Source: Alphaproteobacteria bacterium (GTDB lineage Bacteria > Pseudomonadota > Alphaproteobacteria > CAAGCB01 > CAG-977). From it: a DNA stretch of 10,463 nt. Where the stretch lies: positions 1 to 10,463 of the forward strand of contig JAJXEL010000068.1 in NCBI GenBank assembly GCA_021639925.1, written 5' to 3'. Shown here in pieces: positions 1-7,166 of the stretch. The stretch's first letter is position 1, and every line of letters begins with the position of its first letter. The notes below the pieces were generated by a model. It was not told where the DNA came from. It did no database searches and worked only from the letters and a program-made list of their open reading frames with translations. The position numbers were made by a program, and so were the translations under genes.

Positions 1-97
1 AATAAAAAACTCGAAACTGCGAACACAAAGTGTGAAGCAGTCCACTGCATCAAACCGCACAAAGCAGATTGCCGCGGCCTTCGGCCTCGCAATTTCG
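1..97. repeat. Long interspersed repeat, copy 1 (left flank of the GIY-YIG gene)
   Basis: This copy matches 529-622 over about 93 bases in the same orientation. The first two thirds differ at only a few positions; the terminal hairpin interior differs. It ends in a hairpin at 67-97: outer arms ATTGC/GCAAT, inner arms GGCC/GGCC with a TTC loop. The body holds smaller self-complementary pieces (CTGC/GCAG, CAGT/ACTG), so it may fold as RNA or as cruciform DNA. It may extend left of the window. It resembles the widespread 'ATTGCGAG...GCAATCC' class of intergenic bacterial repeats, which is recognition from memory and not a search result. Confidence 0.85.
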
Positions 98-104
98 AAA
101 ATTA

Positions 105-133
105 TTGAAAACGTTGTAATGCCGCATTATGCT
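105..133 (+). promoter_or_regulatory. Possible promoter of the GIY-YIG gene
   Basis: TTGAAA at 105-110 and TATGCT at 128-133 are separated by 17 bases. Transcription would start around 139-141, only a few bases before the ATG at 145, and no Shine-Dalgarno sequence is visible there. The message might therefore be leaderless or nearly so. The region is AT-rich, so chance matches are easy. Confidence 0.3.
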
Positions 134-144
134 TAATATTTAAT

Positions 145-438
145 ATGCCGGCTTATTTTTATATATTGTTTAACAGAAAAAACGGAACGCTTTATGTCGG
201 AGCGACAACAGACTTAATACGACGTGTTTATGAACATAAACAAAAAAGCGTTGCCGGATTTACAAAAAAATACGGCATCGATAAATTGGGATATTATGAG
301 ATTTTTGATGATTTGGAGTCCGCTTTTTTTCGCGAAAAACAGATTAAAGCCGGGAATCGGAAACGAAAAATTGATTTAATCGTGTCGATGAATCCACAAT
401 GGATTGATTTATACGATACATTATTTGAACAGCATTAG
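145..438 (+). CDS. GIY-YIG family endonuclease-like protein (COG2827/YhbQ-like)
   Basis: This 97-residue protein is a complete stand-alone GIY-YIG domain of the short COG2827 type. The GIY half-motif is degenerate (YIL at 6-8) and the YIG half is YVG at 17-19. The expected arginine follows at R26/R27, then Y29 and H31. GFTKKYGIDKL (38-48) is a family signature. The metal-binding glutamate is E64 in FREKQIK, and the C-terminal MNPQWIDLYD (82-91) matches the family. All catalytic positions look intact. Biochemical roles of these small proteins are mostly undefined; nuclease activity is inferred from the fold. There is no clear RBS. The gene is AT-rich compared with the downstream genes and lies between two ~93-bp direct repeats (1-97, 529-622), which suggests mobility or co-spread with the repeats. 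No partner gene or terminator is visible. Confidence 0.88.
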   Translation: MPAYFYILFNRKNGTLYVGATTDLIRRVYEHKQKSVAGFTKKYGIDKLGYYEIFDDLESAFFREKQIKAGNRKRKIDLIVSMNPQWIDLYDTLFEQH

Positions 439-489
439 TTATTTGGTCGAAAGCATCTGAATTAAAGTCAGAACAAATAAACAGTCAAT

Positions 490-521
490 GGATTGCCGCG
501 GCCTTTGGTCTCGCAATTTCG
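490..521. repeat. GCAATT-type hairpin repeat, copy B
   Basis: This is a near copy of the hairpin at 67-97 (GCCGCGGCCT..., with a TTTGGTC loop side in place of TTCGGCC) and keeps the ATTGC/GCAAT outer arms. It lies 7 bases upstream of the second long repeat. The original unit may therefore be hairpin - long repeat - hairpin. Confidence 0.8.
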
Positions 522-528
522 GAAATGA

Positions 529-622
529 AATAAAAAACTTGAAACTGCGAGCACGAAGTGTGAAGCAGTCTACTGCATCAAACCGCACAAGCTGGATTGC
601 TTTGCTACGCTCGCAATTTCGG
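529..622. repeat. Long interspersed repeat, copy 2 (right flank of the GIY-YIG gene)
   Basis: This is the direct-repeat partner of 1-97. It begins AATAAAAAACTTGAAACTGC and ends in a variant hairpin (593-621) with the same ATTGC/GCAAT arms but interior TTTGCTACGCTC. The stretch from 439 to 756 has no credible gene. It consists of about 50 bases of unassigned sequence after the GIY-YIG stop, then hairpin B, this repeat, hairpin D and the short polA leader. Confidence 0.85.
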
Positions 623-644
623 GGGTGGGAGATGTTCCGCCGAA

Positions 645-676
645 GGATTGCCGCGGCCTTCGGCCTTGCAATTTCA
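645..676. repeat. GCAATT-type hairpin repeat, copy D
   Basis: GATTGCCGCGGCC...GGCCTTGCAATTTC is almost identical to 67-97. It lies about 80 bp upstream of the polA start. A short linker (622-644) containing a GGGGGTGGGA stretch separates it from the long repeat. Confidence 0.8.
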
Positions 677-756
677 GAAATAAACAGCCGATCTCTTTCC
701 TTTTGCCGAAAAACGCTATAAAGTATTTTCCTGAAATCGAAAAAAGGAAAAATCTG

Positions 757-3534
757 ATGACCGACAGCCTGAAAAACAAAAAAGTCGTTTTAATTGACGG
801 GTCGGGGTATATTTACCGCGCCTATTACGCTTTGCCGCCGATGACCCGCCTGGACGGAAAACCCGTTAATGCCGTTTACGGTTTTTGTTCCATGATGATG
901 AAGTTGATAAAGGAAATGCCGGCGGATTATATGGCCGTTGTTTTTGACGCGTCGCGCAAAACGTTTCGTATGGATATTTTCCCGGATTATAAAGGAACGC
1001 GCAAAGACGTACCCGAAGATTTAATTCCCCAGTTTCCTTTGATGCGTCAGGCGGTTGACGCGTTTAACCTGGCGCAGGTTGAAATGGAAGGCTTTGAAGC
1101 CGACGACTTGCTGGCGACATATTCCCGGTTGGCGCATGAAGACGGCGCGGACGTAACGATTATTTCCGCGGACAAAGATTTAATGCAGCTGGTCGGTACG
1201 GGCGTAACGATTTATGACCCGATGAAACAACGTAATATTGAAACGGAACAAGTGATTGAAAAATTCGGCGTTACTCCGGATAAAGTGATAGACGTTCAGG
1301 CTTTGGCAGGCGATACGTCCGATAATGTTCCCGGCGTGCGCGGCATAGGCGTAAAAACGGCGGCGGCGCTGATTATGGAGTACGGCAGCCTGGAAAATTT
1401 GCTGGATAATTTGTCTACGGTCAAACAGAACAAGCGCCGGGAAATTTTAATGGCCGACGCCGATCTGGCGCGTATTTCAAAACGGCTGGTTTCTCTGGAC
1501 GCTTTTGCTCCGGTTGAAAAACCGCTTTCTTCTTTTGTTTTGCGGCCGCCGCAGGTTGAAAAAATGGAATCCTTCTTTAAAGAAATGGGATTTAAAAGCC
1601 TGTTGGCAAAACTGCCGGCCTGGATTTCTGCGGCAGAAGAAAAAAAAGAAGAAGTTTCTTATCCCGTCGTTCGTAAAGTTCAAAAAGAATACAAGCTGAT
1701 CCAGGACGCTGCGGAATTGGAAAAACAGTTAAAAATCGCCGAAGAAAAAGGATTTCTGGCAATAGATACGGAAACGGATTCTTTATTGGCGACACAGGCT
1801 GAAATGGTCGGTTTTTCTTTTTGCTTTGAAGAAGGAAAATCGTTTTATGTTCCTTTGCGCCACAGGCCGAAAAATCCGCAGACCGATTTGTTCGGAGGCC
1901 GGGAAGAACAGGAAAAAATCCGTCAGATTCCTTTGGAACAGGCGCTGGCTTTGCTCAAACCCGTTTTGGAAAACAAAGGAATTTTAAAAATCGGGCATAA
2001 TATAAAATTTGACTGGCACGTGTTGGCAAACGAATACGGAACCCTGAATTTGGATCCGATCGAAGATACGATGGTTTTGTCTTATGATCTGGACGGGGCG
2101 TCGCACCGTCATAATATGGACGATCTGGCCGCGTTGTTTTTGGATTACCATACGATAAAATACCGCGACGTCTGCGGCACGGGGCGCGCGAAAATTACTT
2201 TTGACAAAGTCGGACTGGAAGAAGCTTTGGACTATGCGGCCGAAGACGCGGACATTACTCTGCGTCTGTATCATTTTTTAAAAAAACGGCTGGAAAATGA
2301 AAAGTTGGTCGCTTTGTATGAAACAATGGACCGTCCGTGCGTTCGTGTATTGTACGCTATGGAACACGCCGGCATCAAAGTCTGTGAAAAAGAATTAAAA
2401 CAACTCAGCGCCGAATTCGGAGAAAAGCTGTCGGCTTTGGAAAAAAAGATTCATAAAGCGGCGGGGGAAGAGTTTAATTTAAATTCTCCGATGCAGCTGG
2501 GGCGGATTTTGTTTGAAAAACTGAACCTGCCCAAAGGCGTTAAAAATTCTAAAACGGGATCCTGGGGAACGGAGGCCGCCGTTTTGGAAGAACTGGCCGA
2601 CGACGGTTTTCCGATTGCCCGTGATATTTTGGATTACAGATTGTTTATGAAATTAAAAAGCACGTATACCGACGCGCTGCAATCGCAGATTAACCCAAAA
2701 ACGCAGCGCGTGCATACGACGTTTATGCAGACGGTCGCTTCAACGGGGCGCCTGTCTTCCAATGATCCGAATTTGCAGAATATTCCTATCCGGCAGGAAG
2801 AAGGACGCGCGATCCGCCGCGCTTTTGTCGCCGGGCCGGGCAATAAACTGCTGTCGGCGGATTATTCGCAGATTGAACTGCGTTTAATGGCGCATGTCGC
2901 CGATGTTAAAGGGTTGAAAGAAGCTTTCGCGCAGGGGATCGACATTCACGCCGCAACGGCGTCGCAGATTTTCGGCATTCCCGTCGAAGGCATGGATCCT
3001 ATGGTCCGCCGCCGTGCCAAAGCGATTAATTTCGGAATTATTTACGGTATTTCCGCTTTCGGGCTGGCGCGTCAGCTGGGCATAGACAGAAAAGAAGCGC
3101 AGGACTATATTAACGCTTATTTCGCCCGTTATCCGGAAATTCGTTCTTATATGGAAGAAACCGTTTATTTTGCCCGTTCAAACGGATATGTTTTAACGCC
3201 TTTCGGCCGGAAATGTTCCGTCGGCAGCATTGACGACCGCAACGCTTCCCGCCGTCAGTTCGCCGAACGCGCGGCGATTAACGCGCCGATACAGGGCGGG
3301 GCGGCTGATATTATTAAAAAAGCCATGCTGCGTTTGACGCCGGCTTTGGAAAAAGCGGGGCTGTCCGCAAAACTGTTGCTGCAGGTGCATGACGAACTGA
3401 TTCTGGAAATGCCTCAATCCGAAACGGCGGCTGTCGCCGAAGTCGTAAAAGACGTTATGGAAAACGTCGTTCATTTATCCGTTCCTTTAATCGCCGAAGT
3501 CGGTTCCGGCGACAACTGGGCCGACGCTCATTAA
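757..3534 (+). CDS. polA: DNA polymerase I
   Basis: This 925-residue protein (E. coli: 928) fills gaps and removes RNA primers during Okazaki-fragment maturation and repair. The N-terminal 5'-3' exonuclease (about 1-300) has LIDGSGYIYRAYYA with D14, EADD 114-117, DKD 139-141 and DTSDN 186-190. The 3'-5' proofreading domain is intact: D337-T-E339, D419 in GHNIKFD, and Y493/D497 in YAAEDAD. The polymerase core has motif A with D702 (DYSQIELR), motif B with K755, F759 and Y763, and motif C H878-D879-E880. F759 matches the E. coli F762 position. I chose the ATG at 757 because AGGAAA (745-750) precedes it at proper spacing and MTDSLKNKKVVLIDG begins the domain; an in-frame upstream start would translate the hairpin repeat. 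A TATAAA at 717-722 is a possible -10, but no good -35 accompanies it. The gene stands alone, with a strong terminator downstream. Confidence 0.98.
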   Translation: MTDSLKNKKVVLIDGSGYIYRAYYALPPMTRLDGKPVNAVYGFCSMMMKLIKEMPADYMAVVFDASRKTFRMDIFPDYKGTRKDVPEDLIPQFPLMRQAVDAFNLAQVEMEGFEADDLLATYSRLAHEDGADVTIISADKDLMQLVGTGVTIYDPMKQRNIETEQVIEKFGVTPDKVIDVQALAGDTSDNVPGVRGIGVKTAAALIMEYGSLENLLDNLSTVKQNKRREILMADADLARISKRLVSLDAFAPVEKPLSSFVLRPPQVEKMESFFKEMGFKSLLAKLPAWISAAEEKKEEVSYPVVRKVQKEYKLIQDAAELEKQLKIAEEKGFLAIDTETDSLLATQAEMVGFSFCFEEGKSFYVPLRHRPKNPQTDLFGGREEQEKIRQIPLEQALALLKPVLENKGILKIGHNIKFDWHVLANEYGTLNLDPIEDTMVLSYDLDGASHRHNMDDLAALFLDYHTIKYRDVCGTGRAKITFDKVGLEEALDYAAEDADITLRLYHFLKKRLENEKLVALYETMDRPCVRVLYAMEHAGIKVCEKELKQLSAEFGEKLSALEKKIHKAAGEEFNLNSPMQLGRILFEKLNLPKGVKNSKTGSWGTEAAVLEELADDGFPIARDILDYRLFMKLKSTYTDALQSQINPKTQRVHTTFMQTVASTGRLSSNDPNLQNIPIRQEEGRAIRRAFVAGPGNKLLSADYSQIELRLMAHVADVKGLKEAFAQGIDIHAATASQIFGIPVEGMDPMVRRRAKAINFGIIYGISAFGLARQLGIDRKEAQDYINAYFARYPEIRSYMEETVYFARSNGYVLTPFGRKCSVGSIDDRNASRRQFAERAAINAPIQGGAADIIKKAMLRLTPALEKAGLSAKLLLQVHDELILEMPQSETAAVAEVVKDVMENVVHLSVPLIAEVGSGDNWADAH

Positions 3535-3560
3535 AAAAGCGGGGGTTTTCCCCCGCTTTT
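3535..3560. terminator. Bidirectional intrinsic terminator between polA and the FadL-like gene
   Basis: AAAAGCGGGGG and CCCCCGCTTTT form an 11-bp stem with a TTTT loop. On the plus strand the stem's own T run ends polA, one base after its stop codon. On the minus strand the hairpin lies 3 bases past the FadL-like stop and is followed by a run of six T. Confidence 0.93.
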
Positions 3561-3563
3561 GCT

Positions 3564-4841
3564 TTAGAAATCGTATTGGAACTGAACGCCCAGAATTTCC
3601 GCGTTGACGTCGTATTTCGTATCGACTGTTTTGTACGGATTCCCGCCTAATCCTGTGGCGCCGTATCCGTTTCTGGCTTTGTATGTCGGCAGATACAGAT
3701 GCGCGTATCCGACGTCGACTTTTACGTTTTTATTGACTTTATATGTAAAGCCCAAAGACAGCCAGTAACGGTCGTTGTCAGGAATTCTGACGGTGCGCGT
3801 CGCGGCGTTGCGGACGGGGGATTCGTCAAAAGCGACGCCCGCGCGGAATGTCCAGACATCGTTATAATACCAGTCAACCCCTAAAGCGACGGTCCATGTG
3901 TTTTCCCAATTATATTTGGACGTATGATACCCGAGCGGACTGGAGGAAGTTAACGTGAAATCGTTAAAGTGTTCCCAGCGCGTATACCTGACTGTCGCCG
4001 AATATCCGAAATCACCGCGGCGGTGGTATCCGGATAGCAGCCAGTGTTCGGGCAGAGCCGTTACCGTGCCGCCGATCCAGTCGCCGTTTAATACGGGGAC
4101 GGGCATTCCTTCGAAAGTGTGGTCGCCCTTTAACGTATGTTCGACTTCGGTGGACTGCGTTTGATAGGCCAGTCCGAAACGGGTGTTTTCAGAGGCTTCG
4201 TACATCATGCCGAACCGGCCGTACCAGCCCCAGCCGTCAATATCGAAATCGCTGAACCCCGTTCCATAAGACGTGTTTGTCATTTTAACGCGGCCGTAAC
4301 GCGCGATCAGGGACGCGCCGACGCTCCACTGGTTGTTTATCCGCCAGGAAAGAGACGGGGCGATGTCAATAACTTCCAATTCTGAATCGACGGCCAGATC
4401 GGAACCGAACCAATCGTCGTCGTATTCGGTGGCCAATCCGAACGGCGCATAAACGCCTAAGCCGAAATTGACGGAATCATTGATTTTGTACTGTGCAAAC
4501 AAGTTCGGCACAGCGACGGGAATACTGACGGTTTCTTTGCCCGAAGCGATGCCGCCCGGCGCGCCGGCCTTTTCAGCGCTTCCTTTCACGCGTCCGTGCT
4601 GCCAGATGACGGCGGCGCCCGCCTGCGCGCCCGTTCCTTTCAGCGCCATACCGGCAGGATTGAAACCGATGGCCGAATAATCGTCGCCGACAATGCCCGC
4701 GCCCGCATAGGAACGCCCTAAACCGGTCATGGAAAAATCGGTCAGCTGGAAACCGGCGGCATGCGCCTGTCCGGTCAGAAAAGCGCCCGCGGAAAAAACG
4801 ACTGCGAAAAGACGCCGGGATCTTGATGTTGAAAAGTTCAT
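3564..4841 (-). CDS. OmpP1/FadL/TodX family outer-membrane transporter
   Basis: This 425-residue beta-barrel protein probably carries long-chain fatty acids or other hydrophobic compounds across the outer membrane. A Sec signal peptide covers residues 1-28 (arginine-rich start, hydrophobic 11-24, AHA before A29). The mature end AGFQLTDFSMTGLGRSYAG and the hatch motif N61-P62-A63 in IGFNPAGM are typical of the family. The rest has alternating aromatic/polar strands, with a barrel-type end QFQYDF finishing in phenylalanine as expected for BAM recognition. The start has AGGA at 4847-4850. It is the second gene of an operon: the TetR-type gene upstream ends 13 bp before it, so the promoter and operator at 5537-5577 probably control both. 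Substrate is not deducible; fatty acid is the family default, aromatic hydrocarbons are the alternative. Confidence 0.93.
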   Translation of the reverse strand: MNFSTSRSRRLFAVVFSAGAFLTGQAHAAGFQLTDFSMTGLGRSYAGAGIVGDDYSAIGFNPAGMALKGTGAQAGAAVIWQHGRVKGSAEKAGAPGGIASGKETVSIPVAVPNLFAQYKINDSVNFGLGVYAPFGLATEYDDDWFGSDLAVDSELEVIDIAPSLSWRINNQWSVGASLIARYGRVKMTNTSYGTGFSDFDIDGWGWYGRFGMMYEASENTRFGLAYQTQSTEVEHTLKGDHTFEGMPVPVLNGDWIGGTVTALPEHWLLSGYHRRGDFGYSATVRYTRWEHFNDFTLTSSSPLGYHTSKYNWENTWTVALGVDWYYNDVWTFRAGVAFDESPVRNAATRTVRIPDNDRYWLSLGFTYKVNKNVKVDVGYAHLYLPTYKARNGYGATGLGGNPYKTVDTKYDVNAEILGVQFQYDF

Positions 4842-4854
4842 TGTAATCCTATCT

Positions 4855-5505
4855 TCAGTTTTTGTTTTTGTATAAAGCCAGAACGGCCCGGGTGTGATTT
4901 AAAATCATATCCGTAATTTTTGTAATTTCCCGTTCCCCGTATTCCTGCCAATCCAGATGCTGTAAAATAGTCTGTTTGCGCGACTGGAAAACAAACATTT
5001 GCGCGAACAGCTGAAAAGTGTACAATCCGGCGTCTTCGTTATTCAGCGCGTTGCCGGTCGCTTTGACGATCAGGTCTGAAAAAAGCCTGTAAACCGGAGA
5101 AATCAATTCCTGATACAAAGTATCGAACGCTTCGCCCGGAACGGAATATTCGCGCAGAAAAATAACGGCGTCTTCGTTGGGCAGGCGTTTTGAACACAGC
5201 AGGGAACATAAATCCGAAATCAATTCAAACAACAGGGCTTCGGCTTCTTTCGCGGACGTTTCGGGCGCAGCCAGCAGGTTAAACGCATGTTCCGTTTTGT
5301 CACGCAGTTCCTGTTTGACCCGGCAGGCAATGTCCGATAAAACGGCGCGGTATAATCCCAGTTTACCGTCGAAATAATACGTAATCGCCGAAATATTGAC
5401 TTTGGCTTCATCTGCAATGTCGCGTGTCGAAGTTTCCTGATACCCTTTCAGGGCGAACAGATGACGCGCCGTGGCAAATAAGCGTTTTTTAGAATTTTTG
5501 ATCAT
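4855..5505 (-). CDS. TetR/AcrR family regulator with CerR-like C-terminal domain
   Basis: This 216-residue transcription factor has an N-terminal TetR helix-turn-helix: KRLFATARHLFALKGYQETSTRDIADEAKVN runs from about residue 7 to 37, and the recognition-helix region SAITYYFDGKLGLY covers 39-52. The C-terminal helical ligand/dimer domain (about 85-210) resembles the CerR/DUF1956 type (REYSVPGEAFDTLYQELISPVYRLF, then QLFAQMFVFQSRK). The start codon is preceded by AGAGGAT at 5512-5517 (minus). It is the first gene of an operon with the FadL-like barrel, so the barrel is its obvious target. It is probably autoregulated through the palindrome at 5562-5577. The inducer is unknown; a hydrophobic compound imported by the barrel is a reasonable inference. 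Confidence 0.93.
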   Translation of the reverse strand: MIKNSKKRLFATARHLFALKGYQETSTRDIADEAKVNISAITYYFDGKLGLYRAVLSDIACRVKQELRDKTEHAFNLLAAPETSAKEAEALLFELISDLCSLLCSKRLPNEDAVIFLREYSVPGEAFDTLYQELISPVYRLFSDLIVKATGNALNNEDAGLYTFQLFAQMFVFQSRKQTILQHLDWQEYGEREITKITDMILNHTRAVLALYKNKN

Positions 5506-5536
5506 CTGTTATCCTCTGTCCGAATATGACCGGACG

Positions 5537-5565
5537 ACTATAAAGACTTTTAATTTAAGAGTCAA
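5537..5565 (-). promoter_or_regulatory. Sigma-70-type promoter of the TetR-FadL operon
   Basis: Read on the minus strand, TTGACT (5560-5565) and TATAGT (5537-5542) are separated by exactly 17 bases, each matching five of six consensus positions. Transcription would start near 5530, giving a leader of about 25 bases. That leader contains a second small inverted repeat, GTCCG/CGGAC at 5518-5535. Confidence 0.78.
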
Positions 5566-5577
5566 TCGAACGATTGA
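5562..5577. promoter_or_regulatory. Probable TetR-type operator
   Basis: TCAATCGAACGATTGA is a perfect inverted repeat: 7-bp arms with a 2-bp centre. It overlaps four bases of the -35 box of the TetR-FadL promoter. Size and position are what a TetR-family autorepressor would use. No second copy was noticed elsewhere in the window. Confidence 0.72.
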
Positions 5578-5593
5578 TTTTTTAAGGCCGGGG

Positions 5594-5616
5594 GCAGGTT
5601 TTAACCTGCTGTTTTT
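5594..5616 (+). terminator. Hairpin with plus-strand T run over the stop of the C_GCAxxG_C_C gene
   Basis: GCAGGTT (5594-5600) and AACCTGC (5603-5609) form a compact hairpin that includes the minus-strand stop codon. The T run (TGTTTTTT) lies on the plus strand, so as a terminator it would stop plus-strand transcripts, although no plus-strand gene precedes it. On the minus strand a GC-rich stretch follows, not a T run. Confidence 0.35.
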
Positions 5617-6005
5617 TCAATTAATTCCGCTGCCGTTTCAATGCAGGCCGGGCAGGGATAAACAGGCCGCCCGCCTTCCCCTTTTAATTCGCGGCATATG
5701 ACGGATCCGGCTTTGGCTTTAAAAGCGTCCGAAAATTCCCGGATTTGCCGATAAGTCGCGGCTCTGGTCGATTTGTCCCCGGGCAGACCGGAACCGTTTT
5801 TCAATCCGATCAGCATAAAGGCTGCCGTTACGGCCCCGCACGTATCGCCCATGCCGCCCATGCCCGAACCGAAACCTTCGGCGATTTTGTATGCCGCGCT
5901 TTCGTCCAGGCCGAACATGTCGGCATAAGCGCATAAAACGGCCTGAGCACAGTTGTATCCTTTGTCATTACGCAGTTCGACGGCTTTTTTGATCCGGCTA
6001 GTCAT
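5601..6005 (-). CDS. C_GCAxxG_C_C family protein (putative redox protein)
   Basis: This 134-residue cytoplasmic protein belongs to the family named for its conserved cysteine pattern (PF09719-type). The pattern is C19 in GYNCAQAVL, C56 in GMGGMGDTCGAVTAA, C104 in SVICRELKG, and C118/C121 in PCPACIETAA. The glycine-rich segment (44-57) is typical. Length and start fit the family. AGGAGG at 6013-6018 (minus) is a very good RBS. Function is not established; members occur mostly in anaerobes and are presumed redox-active or metal-binding. The gene is divergent from the FecCD permease, so a shared regulatory region is possible but unproven. No convincing minus-strand terminator follows, so read-through into the TetR promoter region is conceivable. 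Confidence 0.9.
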   Translation of the reverse strand: MTSRIKKAVELRNDKGYNCAQAVLCAYADMFGLDESAAYKIAEGFGSGMGGMGDTCGAVTAAFMLIGLKNGSGLPGDKSTRAATYRQIREFSDAFKAKAGSVICRELKGEGGRPVYPCPACIETAAELIEKTAG

Positions 6006-6035
6006 GGATTATCCTCCTGTTGATATCGCCGGCAT

Positions 6036-6064
6036 AATATAACCGTTTTGTTCGGCCGGTTCAA
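6036..6064 (-). promoter_or_regulatory. Promoter of the C_GCAxxG_C_C gene
   Basis: On the minus strand TTGAAC (6059-6064) and TATATT (6036-6041) are 17 bases apart, about 30 bp upstream of the start codon and its strong RBS. Confidence 0.6.
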
Positions 6065-6083
6065 TCTTTGTTGATCTCCGCGC

Positions 6084-6113
6084 TTGATTTTTCGCGCCCC
6101 GAACGTGTAAAGT
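6084..6113 (+). promoter_or_regulatory. Weak candidate promoter of the FecCD-ATPase operon
   Basis: TTGATT (6084-6089) and TAAAGT (6108-6113) are 18 bases apart. Small GCGC arms (6080-6083, 6094-6097) flank the -35. I see no convincing Fur box and no cobalamin-riboswitch core in the 138-bp divergent region. Confidence 0.3.
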
Positions 6114-6143
6114 CATATCGTTGATCTGATAAGGAAAAGCCGC

Positions 6144-7166
6144 ATGTCTTGTTTAAAAAAACGCTTATCGCCGTCCCGGAAAATCATTCTTTTGGCTGTT
6201 GTGGCGGCGGGCGTTGTGGTTTGTTCTTTTTTAATCGGCCGTTATCCGCTTTCTTTAAAGGAAATCGCTGGCATTTTAACGGCCGGATTTTTTTCCGCAG
6301 AACCGTTTTGGTCCGATCAGGCGCAGGCTGTTTTGATTAACGTCCGCGCGCCGCGTGTTCTGACGGGGTGTCTGGTCGGGTGTTCTTTGTCCGCTGCCGG
6401 GGCGGCTTATCAGGGCGTGTTCCAAAACCCGATGGCGTCGCCGGACATTTTGGGGGCGTCTTCCGGCGCGGCGTTCGGGGCGGCTTTGGCGCTGTTGTGC
6501 GGCGCCGGCGGTTCCGCTGTCGTTGCCGGCGCGTTTTTTTTCAGTCTGCTGTGCACGGGGGCGGCCTGGCTGATCAGCCGCAGAACCCAGGGCAGGCAGA
6601 TACTGGCGCTGATTTTATCCGGGATCGTGGTCGGTTCTTTGTTTACGGCGGCAACGTCGCTGGTCAAGCTGGTCGCCGATCCTACGGACCAGCTGCCGGC
6701 CATTACGTATTGGCTGATGGGCAGCCTGGCCGGTTCCGGGCAGGTGACCCTGCTTTTTTCCGCTTTGATCATGTCTGCCGGACTGATACCGCTGTTTTTG
6801 CTGCGCTGGAAAATCAATGTGCTGACGCTGGGGGACGAAGAAGCCTGGGCTTTGGGCGTTAACGCCAGGCGGCTGCGGCTGGTTATTGTTTTTTGCGCTT
6901 CGCTGATAACGGCCGCCGCCGTTTCGATCAGCGGCATCATCGGCTGGGTCGGGTTGGTCGTGCCGCATATGGCCAGGCGCCTGGTCGGCAGCAATTACAG
7001 ATACCTGATGCCGGCTTCCATGCTGCTGGGGGCTGCTTTTTTGCCGCTTGTCGATGATGTGGCCAGAAATATGACGTCGTCGGAAATACCGATCGGTATT
7101 CTGACGGCTTTTATCGGCGCGCCGTTCTTTTTATACCTGATTACGGCAAAGGGAGAAACGGCGTGA
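6144..7166 (+). CDS. FecCD-type ABC transporter permease (siderophore/heme/cobalamin class)
   Basis: This 340-residue inner-membrane permease belongs to the BtuC/FhuB/FepD class, with a polytopic, mostly hydrophobic sequence. Family marks in order: NVRAPRVLTG near 66-75; QNPMASPDILGASSGAAFGA near 93-112; the cytoplasmic coupling region LGDEEAWALGVNARRLR near 230-246; G264-IIGWVGLVVPHMARRLVG; the C-terminal EIPIGILTAFIGAPFFLYLI. Length is slightly above the usual ~330. AAGGA at 6131-6135 is the RBS. The stop overlaps the start of the ATPase gene (GTGA), a sign of translational coupling. The imported substrate cannot be told from the permease, and no periplasmic binding protein or TonB-dependent receptor lies in the window. 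Iron chelate is the commonest case; cobalamin or heme are alternatives. Confidence 0.95.
   Translation: MSCLKKRLSPSRKIILLAVVAAGVVVCSFLIGRYPLSLKEIAGILTAGFFSAEPFWSDQAQAVLINVRAPRVLTGCLVGCSLSAAGAAYQGVFQNPMASPDILGASSGAAFGAALALLCGAGGSAVVAGAFFFSLLCTGAAWLISRRTQGRQILALILSGIVVGSLFTAATSLVKLVADPTDQLPAITYWLMGSLAGSGQVTLLFSALIMSAGLIPLFLLRWKINVLTLGDEEAWALGVNARRLRLVIVFCASLITAAAVSISGIIGWVGLVVPHMARRLVGSNYRYLMPASMLLGAAFLPLVDDVARNMTSSEIPIGILTAFIGAPFFLYLITAKGETA

Noticed and set aside
1..676. CRISPR array
   Set aside because: Repeats are few, of unequal length and spacing, hairpin-forming, and no cas gene is present.
488..721. Plus-strand ORF of 77 codons in the repeat region
   Set aside because: It is made of the repeats themselves (DCRGLW..., SRNFGNEI...), has no RBS and no recognisable protein features.
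625..756. N-terminal extension of PolA by 44 residues from an in-frame upstream start
   Set aside because: It would translate the hairpin repeat at 645-676, has no family match, and the ATG at 757 has a proper RBS and starts exactly at the conserved domain.
6006..6143. Cobalamin riboswitch or Fur box controlling the FecCD operon
   Set aside because: The 138-bp region is too short for a full cobalamin riboswitch and shows no B12-box-like or GATAATGATAATC-like sequence.
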